The notes under the pieces are model-generated. The model made no database searches. It saw nothing but the letters and a program-made list of their open reading frames with translations, and was not told where the DNA came from. Made by a program: the position numbers and the translations under genes. This document shows positions 35,994 to 45,740 of a stretch of DNA of 64,000 nt, one piece after another. Source of the stretch: Ruminococcus sp. AM36-2AA (GTDB lineage Bacteria; Bacillota; Clostridia; Lachnospirales; Lachnospiraceae); the NCBI RefSeq assembly GCF_003461955.1, contig NZ_QTYB01000010.1, forward strand, positions 116,019 to 180,018, read 5' to 3'. Each line of letters opens with the position of its first letter. Positions within the stretch are counted from its first letter, which is position 1.

Positions 35994-37507
35994 GATTTTG
36001 ACTCCTCTTCACATATCGCTAAAGCCCGGGGCAGATATGCGATGATATCTCCCGCCAGCATACTGCGTTTTCCTTTTTCTGCAGCTGCAAGATCACCGCA
36101 AAGTCCGTGAAGATAAACACCTAACGCGGCCTTTAAAACCATGGAGGGCTGTTCCTCCGTTTTCAGATACATACATAAGATCCCGGCAAGAAGTCCGGCA
36201 AGTACATCCCCGCTTCCTGCAGTTGCCATTCCGGAATTACCGGAAAGATTCAGATAAATATCATCTTTGCCGTCTGTAACAACCGTACATGCATCTTTCT
36301 GAACACATACCGTTCCTGTTTCCTTTGCATAATCCACAGCTGTCTGTGCGATTGTTTCCTGAATTTCTCCAATGGATCTGCCGCAGAGTCGGCTCATCTC
36401 TCCAATATGAGGAGTCAGGACTACATTCCCGCCCAAAAATTCCTTCCACTGCGGATGCATAGCCAGAAGATTCAGTCCATCCGCATCCAGGATCAGCGGT
36501 TTCTTCTCTCTGGCAGCTGCCGTAAGAAACCACTGTGCTCTCTCACGGCTTGCCACCGATGTTCCAAGCCCTGGACCGATGACGATCACGTCACACCAGG
36601 AAAGAAGCTGTTCGTTGGATTCTTCGTCAAACCTGCTGCATACCATTGCTTCCGGAAGAAGGATCTGCAAAGGAATCCTGTTCTCTTCCACAGTCTGGAT
36701 CTTTACCATTCCCGCTCCGGTCCGAAGTGCCGCGCTGGCACTCAAATAAGCAGCACCACACATTCCTGCACTTCCGGTAACAAAAAGTATCTTTCCAAAA
36801 GTCCCCTTGTTCCCACCGGGATCACGTTCCGGAAACAGTTTCAGATCTTCTTTCTCCAGACATCTCGCCGATGCTTTTACAGCTTCCTGCTCATAGATCC
36901 CAATGTCAGCTATAACGATCTTTCCCGCATACAGCCTTCCCGGATAAAAACAAAGACCTCTTTTCCGGTAACCAAAAGTAACGGTAAGATCGGCACTGAA
37001 GGCAATTCCCATTTCCAGGCCAGTATCTCCGTTCACTCCTGATGGGATGTCAACAGCAATTTTTTTCGCCCGGGCACTGTTCATCTCGTGGATGATCTCA
37101 GCATAATGTCCCTCGATCGGACGCGCCAGGCCTACGCCAAACACGGCATCTACTATAGTAGTATATTCATCCCAGGCCGGGTTATTCACTTCCGGGACCT
37201 GATAACCTGTAGCGATCTTATACTGAAGCAACGTTTCCCTGGTCATTTTTTCTTTGTTTCCGGCCATATAAAATTCAGCCCGAACACCTTTCAGATGAAA
37301 TAATCTGGCAATGGCAATACCATCTCCTCCGTTATTTCCACTCCCGCATACCACCAGGATCTTCTCGCTCTTCCCAAGATATTTCTCTGTTTCCTCAACT
37401 ACTTTCAACGCTGCCCGCTCCATCAGAACTTCAGAAGCAACCCCGATCTTGTGGATCGTAGCATTATCCAGCTTCTTCATTTCTTCGCAGGTAACAATTT
37501 TTTTCAT
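35990..37507 (-). CDS. nnr: Bifunctional NAD(P)H-hydrate repair enzyme
   Basis: A 505-residue fusion that repairs hydrated NAD(P)H. Residues about 1-215 are the YjeF_N epimerase domain (VVCGSGNNGGDGIAIARLF motif; AVDIPSGVNGDTG). Residues about 225-505 are the ADP-dependent dehydratase (carbohydrate kinase) domain with VTGSAGMCGAAYLSASAALR, VIGPGLGTS, VLTPHIGEMSRL and the catalytic block NSGMATAGSGDVLAGLLAGI. Both domains look complete. The ribosome binding site is GGGGAGG. It lies between rex and alr. Confidence 0.96.
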   Translation of the reverse strand: MKKIVTCEEMKKLDNATIHKIGVASEVLMERAALKVVEETEKYLGKSEKILVVCGSGNNGGDGIAIARLFHLKGVRAEFYMAGNKEKMTRETLLQYKIATGYQVPEVNNPAWDEYTTIVDAVFGVGLARPIEGHYAEIIHEMNSARAKKIAVDIPSGVNGDTGLEMGIAFSADLTVTFGYRKRGLCFYPGRLYAGKIVIADIGIYEQEAVKASARCLEKEDLKLFPERDPGGNKGTFGKILFVTGSAGMCGAAYLSASAALRTGAGMVKIQTVEENRIPLQILLPEAMVCSRFDEESNEQLLSWCDVIVIGPGLGTSVASRERAQWFLTAAAREKKPLILDADGLNLLAMHPQWKEFLGGNVVLTPHIGEMSRLCGRSIGEIQETIAQTAVDYAKETGTVCVQKDACTVVTDGKDDIYLNLSGNSGMATAGSGDVLAGLLAGILCMYLKTEEQPSMVLKAALGVYLHGLCGDLAAAEKGKRSMLAGDIIAYLPRALAICEEESKS

Positions 37508-37534
37508 GCTGCACTTTGCCTCCCCTCTTTAACA

Positions 37535-37558
37535 GAGAAAGCTGCCGTTTCCGGCAGC
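37535..37558 (-). terminator. Hairpin terminator after rex
   Basis: GCTGCCG and CGGCAGC pair around a TTTC loop; the minus strand continues with TTTCTCTGTT, a short imperfect T tract. It could weakly separate rex from nnr. Confidence 0.5.
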
Positions 37559-37568
37559 CCGCTAAAAT

Positions 37569-38216
37569 TTATTTCTCTACATGTTCCTGCCTGTATTTGC
37601 TCAGATTATAAGACAGTGTCATCAGGCTCTCAGAAAGATGCACGTTCTCTACGATCACATCATCCGGTGTCTCAAGATCAAGATGTGCAAAATTCCAGAT
37701 TGCCTTGATCCCGTTCTCCACCAGAATATCTGCCATTTCCTTGGCCTTATTCTTCGGAAGAGTGAGAATTGCGATCTCTACGTTATTTTCTCTCAGGAAG
37801 AATGGAAGTTCGCTGAGCATCTGGATCTCAAGTCCGCGAACCGCAATGCCTTCCAGCACAGGATTTACGTCAAAGATTCCTACCAGCTTAAATCCCCTTT
37901 TCTCAAAATCCACATAATTGGCAAGTGCCTGTCCAAGATTACCGGCACCCAGGATGATCATCGGGTGGGCGATATCCAGTCCCAGGATCTTACCGATCTC
38001 TGTATAAAGATAATGTACATTATAGCCATACCCCTGCTGCCCGAAACCGCCGAAATTATTAAGATCCTGACGGATCTGAGAAGCTGTGGTATGCATCTTC
38101 TTACTTAATTCATTGGAAGAAATACGCTCTACATTGTCTTCCATCAGCTCTCCTAAGTAGCGGTAATAGCGTGGCAGACGCTTAATCACCGCTTTCGAGA
38201 TTTGTTTTGTCTCCAC
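37569..38216 (-). CDS. rex: Redox-sensing transcriptional repressor Rex
   Basis: Rex senses the NADH/NAD+ ratio and represses fermentation genes. The 215-residue product has an N-terminal winged-helix (SKAVIKRLPRYYRYLGEL and SSNELSKKMHTTASQIRQDL), the linker FGGFGQQGYGYNV, and a Rossmann domain with IILGAGNLGQALANY and DVNP, ending in domain-swapping helices with WNFAHLDLETP. The start codon is GTG, supported by AAGGAGGG at 8 nt. Its own promoter contains a palindrome resembling a Rex site, suggesting autoregulation. Confidence 0.97.
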   Translation of the reverse strand: METKQISKAVIKRLPRYYRYLGELMEDNVERISSNELSKKMHTTASQIRQDLNNFGGFGQQGYGYNVHYLYTEIGKILGLDIAHPMIILGAGNLGQALANYVDFEKRGFKLVGIFDVNPVLEGIAVRGLEIQMLSELPFFLRENNVEIAILTLPKNKAKEMADILVENGIKAIWNFAHLDLETPDDVIVENVHLSESLMTLSYNLSKYRQEHVEK

Positions 38217-38248
38217 GATAGTTTCCCTCCTTACTTTACACTAGGTTA

Positions 38249-38277
38249 ATTATACCGAATTGACATTTTCCTGTCAA
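38249..38277 (-). promoter_or_regulatory. rex promoter with candidate Rex operator
   Basis: On the minus strand TTGACA (38272-38277) and TATAAT (38249-38254) are 17 bp apart, a full consensus promoter. The -35 is half of the perfect palindrome TTGACA-N6-TGTCAA (38260-38277, 18 bp). Its length and TTG...CAA ends match the Rex operator layout, though the inner bases differ from the usual TTGTGAA half-site. Confidence 0.7.
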
Positions 38278-38336
38278 TCAAACTTGTAAGTTATGTACAA
38301 ATTTCTTCATATTTTTTTAAAAAATTGATTTTTTCT

Positions 38337-38364
38337 TTGAATTCCTGGCGGTTTCCGTTATAAT
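38337..38364 (+). promoter_or_regulatory. Promoter of the ABC-F gene
   Basis: TTGAAT (38337-38342) and TATAAT (38359-38364) are 16 bp apart. The leader of about 60 nt contains a CAGGGAT/ATTCAGGGAT stretch and no clear uORF with a ribosome binding site, so no antibiotic-type attenuation is evident. Confidence 0.8.
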
Positions 38365-38430
38365 AAGTGGAGGATTTTCCCTGTTTATTTACTATTCAGG
38401 GATAATTCTTTATACAGGAGGACAGTTTTT

Positions 38431-40347
38431 ATGATTTTATCATGTCAGAATATATGCAAAGCTTTTGGCGAAAAAGTAATTTTAAATGATGCATCTTTTC
38501 ATATTGAAGACCGGGAAAAGGCAGCTCTTATCGGATGTAACGGTGCTGGAAAGACTACTCTTCTTCGTATCATCATGCAGGAGATTTCCGCGGATTCCGG
38601 CACGGTAGTACTTGCCCGGGACAAAAATATCGGCTATCTTGCCCAGTACCAGGATATCCACGGACACCATACCATCTACGAAGAGCTTCTTACCACCAAA
38701 CAGCATATTATCGATATGGAACGCCGTATCCGTAATATGGAGCAGGAAATGAATACCGTAAAAGGCGATGACCTGAACCGCCTGATGGAGACATATACCC
38801 GCCTCACCCATCAGTTTGAACTGGAAAACGGCTATGCTTACAAAAGTGAGCTCACCGGTGTCCTGAAGGGTCTTGGTTTCACGGAAGAAGATTACGACAA
38901 ACAGATCGAGAAACTTTCCGGAGGCCAGAAAACCCGTGTGGCACTTGGAAAGATGCTTCTCTCCAAGCCGGATATCCTTCTTCTGGATGAGCCTACCAAC
39001 CACCTGGATATGGAAAGCATCTCCTGGCTGGAAACTTATCTTCTGAATTATCCGGGAGCTGTTTTCATCGTTTCCCATGACCGTTATTTTCTGGATAAAG
39101 TCGTCACCAAAGTTGTGGAGATCGAAGCCGGACAGACACGTGTCTACAGCGGCAACTACTCCGCCTATGCCCTTAAGAAGGCGCAGCTGCGCGATGCCCA
39201 GTACAAGGCGTACTTAAACCAGCAGAGAGATATCAAACATCAGGAAGCAGTCATTGCCAAACTGAAATCTTTTAACCGCGAAAAATCCATCAAGCGTGCA
39301 GAAAGCCGCGAGAAGATGCTGGACCGTGTACAGCGTATCGAAAAACCTCTGGAAATCCAGGACCGTATGCGTATTTCCCTGGAACCGCGTGTATTAAGCG
39401 GAAATGATGTACTCCATGTGGAGGAACTTTCCAAATCCTTCCCGGGGCAGACCCTGTTTTCTGATATTTCTTTTGATATCAAGAGAGGGGAACGTGTAGC
39501 TCTTATCGGCAATAATGGAACCGGAAAAACAACGATGCTGAAGATCATCAACGGACTTATCGAGGCAGATGCCGGCAAGTTTTCCCTGGGTTCCAAAGTT
39601 CAGATCGGATATTATGACCAGGAACATCATGTTCTTCATATGGATAAAACTATTTTTCAGGAAATTTCCAACACGTATCCAACTCTTACCGAAACAGAGA
39701 TCCGAAATATGCTTGCAGCATTCCTCTTTACCGGGGATGATGTATTTAAAGAAATCTCCGCACTTTCCGGTGGAGAAAGAGGTCGTGTTTCTCTTGCCAA
39801 GCTGATGCTTTCCGAAGCCAATTTCCTGATCCTGGATGAGCCTACCAACCATCTGGACATTGCTTCCAAGGAAATCCTCGAGGAAGCGCTGGTAAGCTAC
39901 ACCGGTACCGTCCTTTATGTCTCTCACGACCGTTACTTTATCAACCAGACCGCAACCCGGATCATGGAGCTTACCAACCAGGCCGTAGTAAATTACATCG
40001 GTGATTATGACTATTATCTGGAGAAAAAAGAAGAGCTGACCAGTGCTTACGCTCCGGGAAGTGACTCTTTGGAAGCGCCATCAGAAGAAAAGGCCGTTTC
40101 CGAAAACAAGCTTTCCTGGCAACAGATGAAAGAAGAACAGGCCAAAAAAAGAAAGCGGGAAGCCGAACTGAAAAAAGTAGAAGCCCGCATTGAAGAACTG
40201 GAAACAAGAGACAGCGAAATTGATGAAACCATGGTTCTCCCGGATGTCTGTACTAACGTTGCGGAATGTACCAAACTGAGCCGTGAAAAAGCAGCTATCG
40301 CCGAAGAACTGGAAGAACTTTATGAAAAATGGGAAGAGCTGGCCTGA
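38431..40347 (+). CDS. ABC-F family ribosome-associated ATPase
   Basis: A soluble 638-residue protein with two ABC domains and no membrane segments. Walker A copies are GCNGAGKT (about 36) and GNNGTGKT (about 360); signatures are LSGGQKTRVALG and LSGGERGRVSLA; both Walker B motifs read LDEPTNHLD. Between them lies the ABC-F linker and arm region (about 240-325), and the C-terminus (about 570-638) is a Lys/Glu-rich coiled coil. The layout fits the Uup/YdiF-like subgroup. Members act on the ribosomal E site; whether this one is a housekeeping factor or a resistance protein cannot be told. AGGAGGAC precedes the ATG. Confidence 0.92.
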   Translation: MILSCQNICKAFGEKVILNDASFHIEDREKAALIGCNGAGKTTLLRIIMQEISADSGTVVLARDKNIGYLAQYQDIHGHHTIYEELLTTKQHIIDMERRIRNMEQEMNTVKGDDLNRLMETYTRLTHQFELENGYAYKSELTGVLKGLGFTEEDYDKQIEKLSGGQKTRVALGKMLLSKPDILLLDEPTNHLDMESISWLETYLLNYPGAVFIVSHDRYFLDKVVTKVVEIEAGQTRVYSGNYSAYALKKAQLRDAQYKAYLNQQRDIKHQEAVIAKLKSFNREKSIKRAESREKMLDRVQRIEKPLEIQDRMRISLEPRVLSGNDVLHVEELSKSFPGQTLFSDISFDIKRGERVALIGNNGTGKTTMLKIINGLIEADAGKFSLGSKVQIGYYDQEHHVLHMDKTIFQEISNTYPTLTETEIRNMLAAFLFTGDDVFKEISALSGGERGRVSLAKLMLSEANFLILDEPTNHLDIASKEILEEALVSYTGTVLYVSHDRYFINQTATRIMELTNQAVVNYIGDYDYYLEKKEELTSAYAPGSDSLEAPSEEKAVSENKLSWQQMKEEQAKKRKREAELKKVEARIEELETRDSEIDETMVLPDVCTNVAECTKLSREKAAIAEELEELYEKWEELA

Positions 40348-40362
40348 TGGTCAGCTCTTTTT
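40335..40362 (+). terminator. Terminator of the ABC-F gene
   Basis: AGAGCTG and CAGCTCT form a 7-bp stem that spans the stop codon, followed by TTTTT. It lies between this gene and the convergent phosphatase gene. Confidence 0.8.
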
Positions 40363-40392
40363 ACCGGTTGATCCGGCGCTACATCTGTCCGT

Positions 40393-41169
40393 TTATAACA
40401 GTTCCTTCAGAAGATTCTCTTCAAACTGAGGCACACAGGCAAGAATGTCTTCATTTTTAAGATAAGATGGTTCTTCACCTTTCCAATTCTTTACTACACC
40501 GCCGGCTTCACGGAGGATAACTGTTCCCGCGGAATAATCCCAGGGTTTCAGGTCACGTTCAATATATCCATGCTCTCTTCCGCAGGCAACATAACACATG
40601 TCAAGTTCTGCAGAACCGGTACGTCGGAAATCCCCGCATTTCATAAAAATGCTGTAAAAAATGGGAAACAGATTTCTGGCTTCCTCTTTTTTATAAGGAG
40701 TGGAACCATAGGAAATAACCGCATCACCAAAATCCGGAGTATCCGATACCTGGATCTTTCTGCCATTAAGATAAGCACCTTCCCCTTTTGCCGCCTGGAA
40801 CATTTCATCAGTAAAAGGATTGTAAACAATTCCAAAAACGATCTCGCCTTTTTCATAAAGTCCCAGTGCCACAGCACTCATATGAAAATCACGGATCAGA
40901 TTGGTGGTTCCGTCAATAGGATCAAGGATCCAGTAGGTTTCCTCCTTTGAAAGCCCCAGATTCTCTTTCTCTTCCGCGATCAGGGAAATTTCCGGAAAAA
41001 CCTTTCCAAGTTCTTCTTTCAGAAAGTTCTGTACAGCCAGATCTACATTTGTCACATAATTGGCAGCACCTTTTATCATCACTTCTTCCTCATCCATCTC
41101 TTTCAGGATAAGATCTTTTGTCTGTTTTACAAGATCTGCCACTTTTTTCTGTTCTTCTGCAGAAATCAT
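40393..41169 (-). CDS. Inositol monophosphatase family protein
   Basis: A 258-residue Mg-dependent phosphatase of the IMPase/SuhB/CysQ superfamily. Metal-binding motifs are YVTNVDLAVQ, LIAEEKENLG, the core WILDPIDGTTNLIRDF and the C-terminal DLKPWDYSAGTVILREAGG. The residue after DPIDGTTN is Leu rather than the common Phe. The substrate is not determined by sequence; inositol phosphate and related sugar or nucleotide phosphates are candidates. ATG 41169 is chosen because AAGGAGG lies 8 nt upstream. Pyridoxamine kinase lies 34 bp upstream, so the two are probably cotranscribed. Confidence 0.9.
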   Translation of the reverse strand: MISAEEQKKVADLVKQTKDLILKEMDEEEVMIKGAANYVTNVDLAVQNFLKEELGKVFPEISLIAEEKENLGLSKEETYWILDPIDGTTNLIRDFHMSAVALGLYEKGEIVFGIVYNPFTDEMFQAAKGEGAYLNGRKIQVSDTPDFGDAVISYGSTPYKKEEARNLFPIFYSIFMKCGDFRRTGSAELDMCYVACGREHGYIERDLKPWDYSAGTVILREAGGVVKNWKGEEPSYLKNEDILACVPQFEENLLKELL

Positions 41170-41203
41170 TCTATTTCCTCCTTCACCATAAGCCATTTCT
41201 GAT

Positions 41204-42070
41204 CTAACGGATCAGTCTGCCAAGCTGCTGTTCGAAACATACACCATCATTACGGTCTGTTCCCTCTTCCACTGCGTCCCGGATAGAAGCAGAGATAAAA
41301 TCCACTGCCATGTTTACACAGTTTTCCATAGGATATCCCTTCACCAGCCCCGCACTGAGTACAGAGGCAAAAAGATCTCCGGTACCGGAATAACTGCCAC
41401 CTGTTTTCCCGGCGAATACCCAGGAGCACTTTTCTTTTTCCAGAACAAGATTTCCCATTTTCAGTGGCTCGTCCTCTTCCCGGTGATCCACTCCGGTGAT
41501 CACGACCGCAGGAAGAGAAAATCTCTTTACAAGTCTGTATCCGGTTTCCCTGATCTGTGCCAGCCGTTCCTCACCGGAAAAACTCTGAAATTCCTTCCAG
41601 ATTTCTTCCATTTTATTTTTCCCATAAAGAAGGAGCAATGCTTCTGTCAGATTTGGGGTGATCACATAGGAACGTCTGGCCAGTTCCCGAAATCTGCTGC
41701 AAAGTTCTTCTGTATAGATGGGATAAACTGCTCCGTCATCTCCCATTACCGGATCTGTCAGGATCAGCGTATCCTCTCCTGCAAATGTATCAATAAATTT
41801 CAGGATCTTATCGGCCTGTTTCTCATCCGAGAGAAATCCCGTGTAAATTCCGTCCGGAACAAATCCTCGTTTTTTCCATTCTTCCATATATGGAGCCATA
41901 TGTTCTGTAAAATCTTCACAGAAATAGGTTTCATAGCCTGTCTGATTACTTAAAACAGCGGTGGGAAACGGACATGCCTGCACTCCCATCACCGAGATCA
42001 CGGGAATTGCCGCTGTCAGCGAGCACTTTCCCAGCCCGGAAAGATCATTGATCACTGCTATTTTCTTCAT
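41204..42070 (-). CDS. Pyridoxamine/pyridoxal kinase (PdxY/PdxK type)
   Basis: A 288-residue ribokinase-fold enzyme that salvages vitamin B6 to PLP. Family motifs are INDLSGLGKCSLTAAIPVISVMGVQACPFPTAVLSNQTG (key residues SG-x-GK-S and P-TA-LSN), GFLSDEKQ, LTDPVMGDDG near residue 112, ITPNLTEALLL and the anion-hole GSYSGTGDLFASVLSAG near 222-238, containing the catalytic Asp. The gene is divergent from a MocR regulator, the arrangement known for PdxR-controlled B6 genes. A TTGCGT-18-TATAAT promoter is visible. Confidence 0.92.
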   Translation of the reverse strand: MKKIAVINDLSGLGKCSLTAAIPVISVMGVQACPFPTAVLSNQTGYETYFCEDFTEHMAPYMEEWKKRGFVPDGIYTGFLSDEKQADKILKFIDTFAGEDTLILTDPVMGDDGAVYPIYTEELCSRFRELARRSYVITPNLTEALLLLYGKNKMEEIWKEFQSFSGEERLAQIRETGYRLVKRFSLPAVVITGVDHREEDEPLKMGNLVLEKEKCSWVFAGKTGGSYSGTGDLFASVLSAGLVKGYPMENCVNMAVDFISASIRDAVEEGTDRNDGVCFEQQLGRLIR

Positions 42071-42104
42071 CTCACTTCTCCAGTCTTGAGTTTTTTTCTG
42101 TATT

Positions 42105-42134
42105 ATTATAGAATGAATTGTCAGGTTTACGCAA
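42105..42134 (-). promoter_or_regulatory. Promoter of the pyridoxamine kinase gene
   Basis: On the minus strand TTGCGT (42129-42134) and TATAAT (42105-42110) are 18 bp apart. It lies inside the leader of the divergent MocR gene, so regulator binding there could control both. Confidence 0.6.
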
Positions 42135-42162
42135 TCATTTTTGGAAGGAAATTATCATACCT

Positions 42163-43515
42163 ATGTTAAATATATCCACAGAACACAAAAAAGAACATCT
42201 CTACCTGGAGGTTTATCATTATTACCGGAAACTGATCATGGAAGAACGTCTTCTTCCGGGCAGCAAAATGCCATCACTCCGTAAATGCGCCCAGGAACTG
42301 AAATTAAGCCGTACCACTATAGAAAATGCATATCTCCAGCTTGCGGCAGACGGTTATATCATTGCCAGGGCACAGAGTGGTTATTACGTTACAGACATTG
42401 CCACCAAACAGCATCCTGTCATCCTGGAAAAGCATTCCGAAAACATGGTTCCCTGCCTTTATGATTTTGCTTCTTCCGGTGTTGACCGGGAGAGTTTCCG
42501 TTTTGATCTGTGGCAGCGCTATATCAAAAGTGCTCTCCGTCAGGATAACCGTATGCTTTCCTACGGAGAACCCCAGGGGGAAAAAGATCTCCGGGAGGTT
42601 CTTTCAGATTATATCCGGGAACGGCGAAATGTGATCTGTTCCCCTGACGATATCGTGGTAGGTGCCGGACTTCAGAGCCTTCTCCAGATCCTCTGCCCTC
42701 TGATCCGGGAGAGAAAAACCGTTTCATTCCCTACCCCGTCATTTATCCAGGGCAGTACGATTTTTGAAGATTACGGATTTGATGTCCATTACCGGGACAA
42801 AAACTGCGATGTGATCTATGTTTCCCCTGCCCACATGACCAAGTGGGGAGAGATCATGCCGGTGAAACGGCGTCTGGAACTGATCCATCATGCGGAAGCA
42901 AACAACCACCTTATCATTGAAGATGATTTTGAAAACGAATTTGTTTACCTGCAGAAACCTACTCCTTCTCTCTTTGGACTTGCAGGCGGGGAAAATGTTG
43001 TTTATATTGGTTCCTTTTCCAGACTTCTGCTGCCTTCGATCCGTGTAAGCTTTATGGTACTGCCTTCATCCCTCCGGGAACTGTATGCCCCAAAAGCTTC
43101 CTTTTATAATCAAACCGCTTCCAAGGCAGAACAGATTGCTCTGTGTCAGTTTATCCGTGACGGACATCTGGTTTCCCAGACAAGAAAGCTTCGCCGTCTG
43201 TACGCCCAGAAGCTGAAATCTCTTTCCTGTGCGGTACGGGAAGTCTTCGGATCAGACTGCCAGATCAAAACAGGGGCCGCCGGAACCAGTCTGGCTCTTA
43301 CAATTCCCTGCACTGTCAACGGTAAAACACTGAAAGAGGCAGCTCGTGCAGAGGGTATGCGTCTGGAAATCCTGAAAGAAACTTCCAGTGACATTACCCT
43401 GGTTCTTTCCTGTTCTTCCATTCCCGTAAAAGATTTTCTGCCTGCATGTCAGCTGTTGAAAAATATTTCAGACAACTGCTGTAGCTTTTCTGCTTCTTCG
43501 GACATCCTTTCATAA
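42163..43515 (+). CDS. MocR/PdxR-type GntR transcriptional regulator, PLP lysine replaced
   Basis: A 450-residue regulator. Residues about 8-80 are a GntR winged helix (RLLPGSKMPSLRKCAQELKLSRTTIENAYLQL); the rest is an aminotransferase-like fold with SYGEPQGEKDLREVLSDYI, VGAGLQSLLQILCPL, IIEDDFENEFVY and YIGSFSRLLLPSIRVSFMVLP. In MocR proteins the FSK lysine forms the Schiff base with PLP; here the codon is AGA (43021-43023), giving Arg287. Asp in EDDFENE, which contacts the pyridine ring, is retained. ATG 42163 is likely the start; an upstream TTG at 42118 is open. It probably regulates the divergent kinase gene. Confidence 0.88.
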   Translation: MLNISTEHKKEHLYLEVYHYYRKLIMEERLLPGSKMPSLRKCAQELKLSRTTIENAYLQLAADGYIIARAQSGYYVTDIATKQHPVILEKHSENMVPCLYDFASSGVDRESFRFDLWQRYIKSALRQDNRMLSYGEPQGEKDLREVLSDYIRERRNVICSPDDIVVGAGLQSLLQILCPLIRERKTVSFPTPSFIQGSTIFEDYGFDVHYRDKNCDVIYVSPAHMTKWGEIMPVKRRLELIHHAEANNHLIIEDDFENEFVYLQKPTPSLFGLAGGENVVYIGSFSRLLLPSIRVSFMVLPSSLRELYAPKASFYNQTASKAEQIALCQFIRDGHLVSQTRKLRRLYAQKLKSLSCAVREVFGSDCQIKTGAAGTSLALTIPCTVNGKTLKEAARAEGMRLEILKETSSDITLVLSCSSIPVKDFLPACQLLKNISDNCCSFSASSDILS

Positions 43516-43560
43516 AAAAAAGGCCTTCGCTGCTGTTTCTGAAAAAACAGACCACGAAGG
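43514..43560. terminator. Bidirectional terminator between the MocR gene and cbiC
   Basis: GCCTTCG and CGAAGGC pair, with an inner CTGTTT/AAACAG stem, and there are A and T tracts on either side. It lies between the convergent genes ending at 43515 and 43576. Confidence 0.8.
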
Positions 43561-43575
43561 CTCTTTCTTTATTCT

Positions 43576-44217
43576 TTAATCTCTTCGATTATCGATCATA
43601 TAAAGCAGTGCATTTACAATACATGCGGCTATATTACTTCCGCCTTTGCGTCCTTTTGCAACAATATAAGGCACATCTGCGTGCATGATCAGTTCCTTCG
43701 ACTGCACTACATTCACAAATCCGACCGGAACACCAATGATAAGCTCCGGAGAAATTTTTCCTTCCTCGATCAGCTCATAAAGGCGGACCAGTGCAGTAGG
43801 CGCATTTCCAATGGCAAAGATCAGCTTCTCATCCATTTCTGCTGCTTTATCCATACAGGCAGTGGCTCTTGTAGTCCCGTTTTTTTTCGCAAGAGCAGCC
43901 ACATCCTCATCTGACATAAAACAGTACGCTTCTCCACCGTAACGTGCAAGCGCCCGCTTATTAATACCCGCTTTTGCCATCTGGGTATCTGTGACAATGC
44001 ACGCACCATTTCTGATCGCTTCCATTGCTTTTTCCACGGCACCATCCGAAAAGCAGAGATTTTCTGCATAGTCAAAATCCGCACTCGTGTGGATACAGCG
44101 TTTTACGATCAGTTCTGTTCCCGGGATCAGCGGTGTATCCCCAAGTTCTTCTGTAATGATCTCAAAACTTCTTTTTTCGATCTCCATGGGTTTTACATTT
44201 TCAAGCTCAACTTTCAT
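43576..44217 (-). CDS. cbiC: Precorrin-8X/cobalt-precorrin-8 methylmutase
   Basis: CbiC moves the C-11 methyl group to C-12, giving cobyrinate. The 213-residue product is full length, with the catalytic His43 in [11 protein letters not shown], then [30 protein letters not shown] and [16 protein letters not shown]. It is the last gene of the corrin operon and its start overlaps cbiP by 4 bp. Confidence 0.97.
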   Translation of the reverse strand: MKVELENVKPMEIEKRSFEIITEELGDTPLIPGTELIVKRCIHTSADFDYAENLCFSDGAVEKAMEAIRNGACIVTDTQMAKAGINKRALARYGGEAYCFMSDEDVAALAKKNGTTRATACMDKAAEMDEKLIFAIGNAPTALVRLYELIEEGKISPELIIGVPVGFVNVVQSKELIMHADVPYIVAKGRKGGSNIAACIVNALLYMIDNRRD

Positions 44218-45740
44218 TTCTGTTCATCCTCCGTAATCCCGTTTTCCAGTATCTCATATATTTTTTTCATATCCAGATGCTTCCGAAGCTCAGCTGCCAG
44301 GATATCATACTGCTGCTCTTTAAATGCCGCAAAATCCACCCCTGTCATATTCTCCACATCAATTCCTTTTTTTTCACCGATAACACGGATCATGGCCTCT
44401 GCTGATGCTTCCTTATCAAAAATGCCATGGATATACGTTCCACAGACATTTCCGGAAAAAGCACCTTCTTCTTTCTTTTCGCCGCTGACACTGTCTGTGA
44501 TCCTGGTGACAGTTCCGGCATTTTCTTTCAGGATACTCTCTCCCATATGGATCTCATAACCCTCAACCTCTGTACCGGAAAGCGGTGCGAACACTCCGGA
44601 AAGCTCTCCAAAATGTCCCTGTACTCTTGTCCTTGTCTTCTTTTCGGCAAATACCGTCTCCATTGGGAGCAGGCCCATTCCCTTCATGGAACCTCCGTTT
44701 TCAACACCATGAGGATCACTTAATGTCTCCCCAAGCATCTGATAACCGCCGCAGACGCCAAAGATCAGCTTGCCTCTGGAAGCTTCCTTTAAGACTGCCG
44801 CCTCCATTCCGCTCTCCCGCATCCAGATCAGATCACCCATGGTATTCTTCGTTCCCGGAAGAATGATCATATCCGGCGAATGGAGATCTCTCGGGTGCTT
44901 CACATAACGCAGGGAAACTCCCGGAATACTTTCAAAAGGATTAAAATCTGTAAAATTGGAGATCCTTGGTGTACGGATCACCGCAATATCAATAACTCCG
45001 GCTTCCTGCTTCCGGTCAAAACGCTCCGTCAGGCTGTCTTCATCTTCTACCTGGATATCCAGATAAGGAGCCACACCGACCACCGGGATCCTGCTTCTCT
45101 CTTCCAGCATTTCCACACCCGGGTCCAGAATGGTCTTATCTCCACGGAACTTGTTGATGATCAGTCCCTTAACCATCGCCTTTTCGTCTTCTTCCAGAAG
45201 TTCCACTGTACCGATCAGCTGTGCAAAAACGCCTCCCCTGTCAATATCACCAACAAGGAGGACCGGTGCCTTGGCCATTTTTGCCATTCCCATATTTACG
45301 ATATCTTCATCTTTAAGATTGATCTCTGCCGGGCTTCCTGCACCCTCGATCACAATAATGTCATTTTCTTCGGCAAGGGCATTGTAGGCTTTCATAACAT
45401 CCGGAACCAGTGTTTTCTTATATTTAAAATAATCTCTGGCACTCATGGTCCCCAGAACTTCCCCGTTTACGATCACCTGGGAACCAACATCATTGGTAGG
45501 CTTCAAAAGGATGGGGTTCATAAGAACCGAAGGTTTGATCCCGGCTGCTTCCGCCTGCATGACCTGAGCCCTTCCCATCTCCAGACCATCCTCTGTGATA
45601 AATGAATTCAGCGCCATATTCTGTGATTTAAAAGGAGCCACGCGATAACCATCCTGTTTAAAGATCCTGCAAAGCCCTGCAGCAAGCAGGCTTTTTCCTG
45701 CATTGGACATGGTTCCCTGTACCATTATTGCTTTTGCCAT
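44214..45740 (-). CDS. cbiP: Cobyric acid synthase (amidotransferase)
   Basis: CbiP amidates four carboxyls of adenosylcobyrinate a,c-diamide using glutamine and ATP. The 508-residue protein has an N-terminal P-loop-type ATPase domain ([40 protein letters not shown]) and a C-terminal class I glutamine amidotransferase (about 255-480) with the nucleophile in [11 protein letters not shown] and the His in GTYIHGIFD. It overlaps cobD by 16 bp and cbiC by 4 bp. Confidence 0.97.
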   Translation of the reverse strand: MAKAIMVQGTMSNAGKSLLAAGLCRIFKQDGYRVAPFKSQNMALNSFITEDGLEMGRAQVMQAEAAGIKPSVLMNPILLKPTNDVGSQVIVNGEVLGTMSARDYFKYKKTLVPDVMKAYNALAEENDIIVIEGAGSPAEINLKDEDIVNMGMAKMAKAPVLLVGDIDRGGVFAQLIGTVELLEEDEKAMVKGLIINKFRGDKTILDPGVEMLEERSRIPVVGVAPYLDIQVEDEDSLTERFDRKQEAGVIDIAVIRTPRISNFTDFNPFESIPGVSLRYVKHPRDLHSPDMIILPGTKNTMGDLIWMRESGMEAAVLKEASRGKLIFGVCGGYQMLGETLSDPHGVENGGSMKGMGLLPMETVFAEKKTRTRVQGHFGELSGVFAPLSGTEVEGYEIHMGESILKENAGTVTRITDSVSGEKKEEGAFSGNVCGTYIHGIFDKEASAEAMIRVIGEKKGIDVENMTGVDFAAFKEQQYDILAAELRKHLDMKKIYEILENGITEDEQK

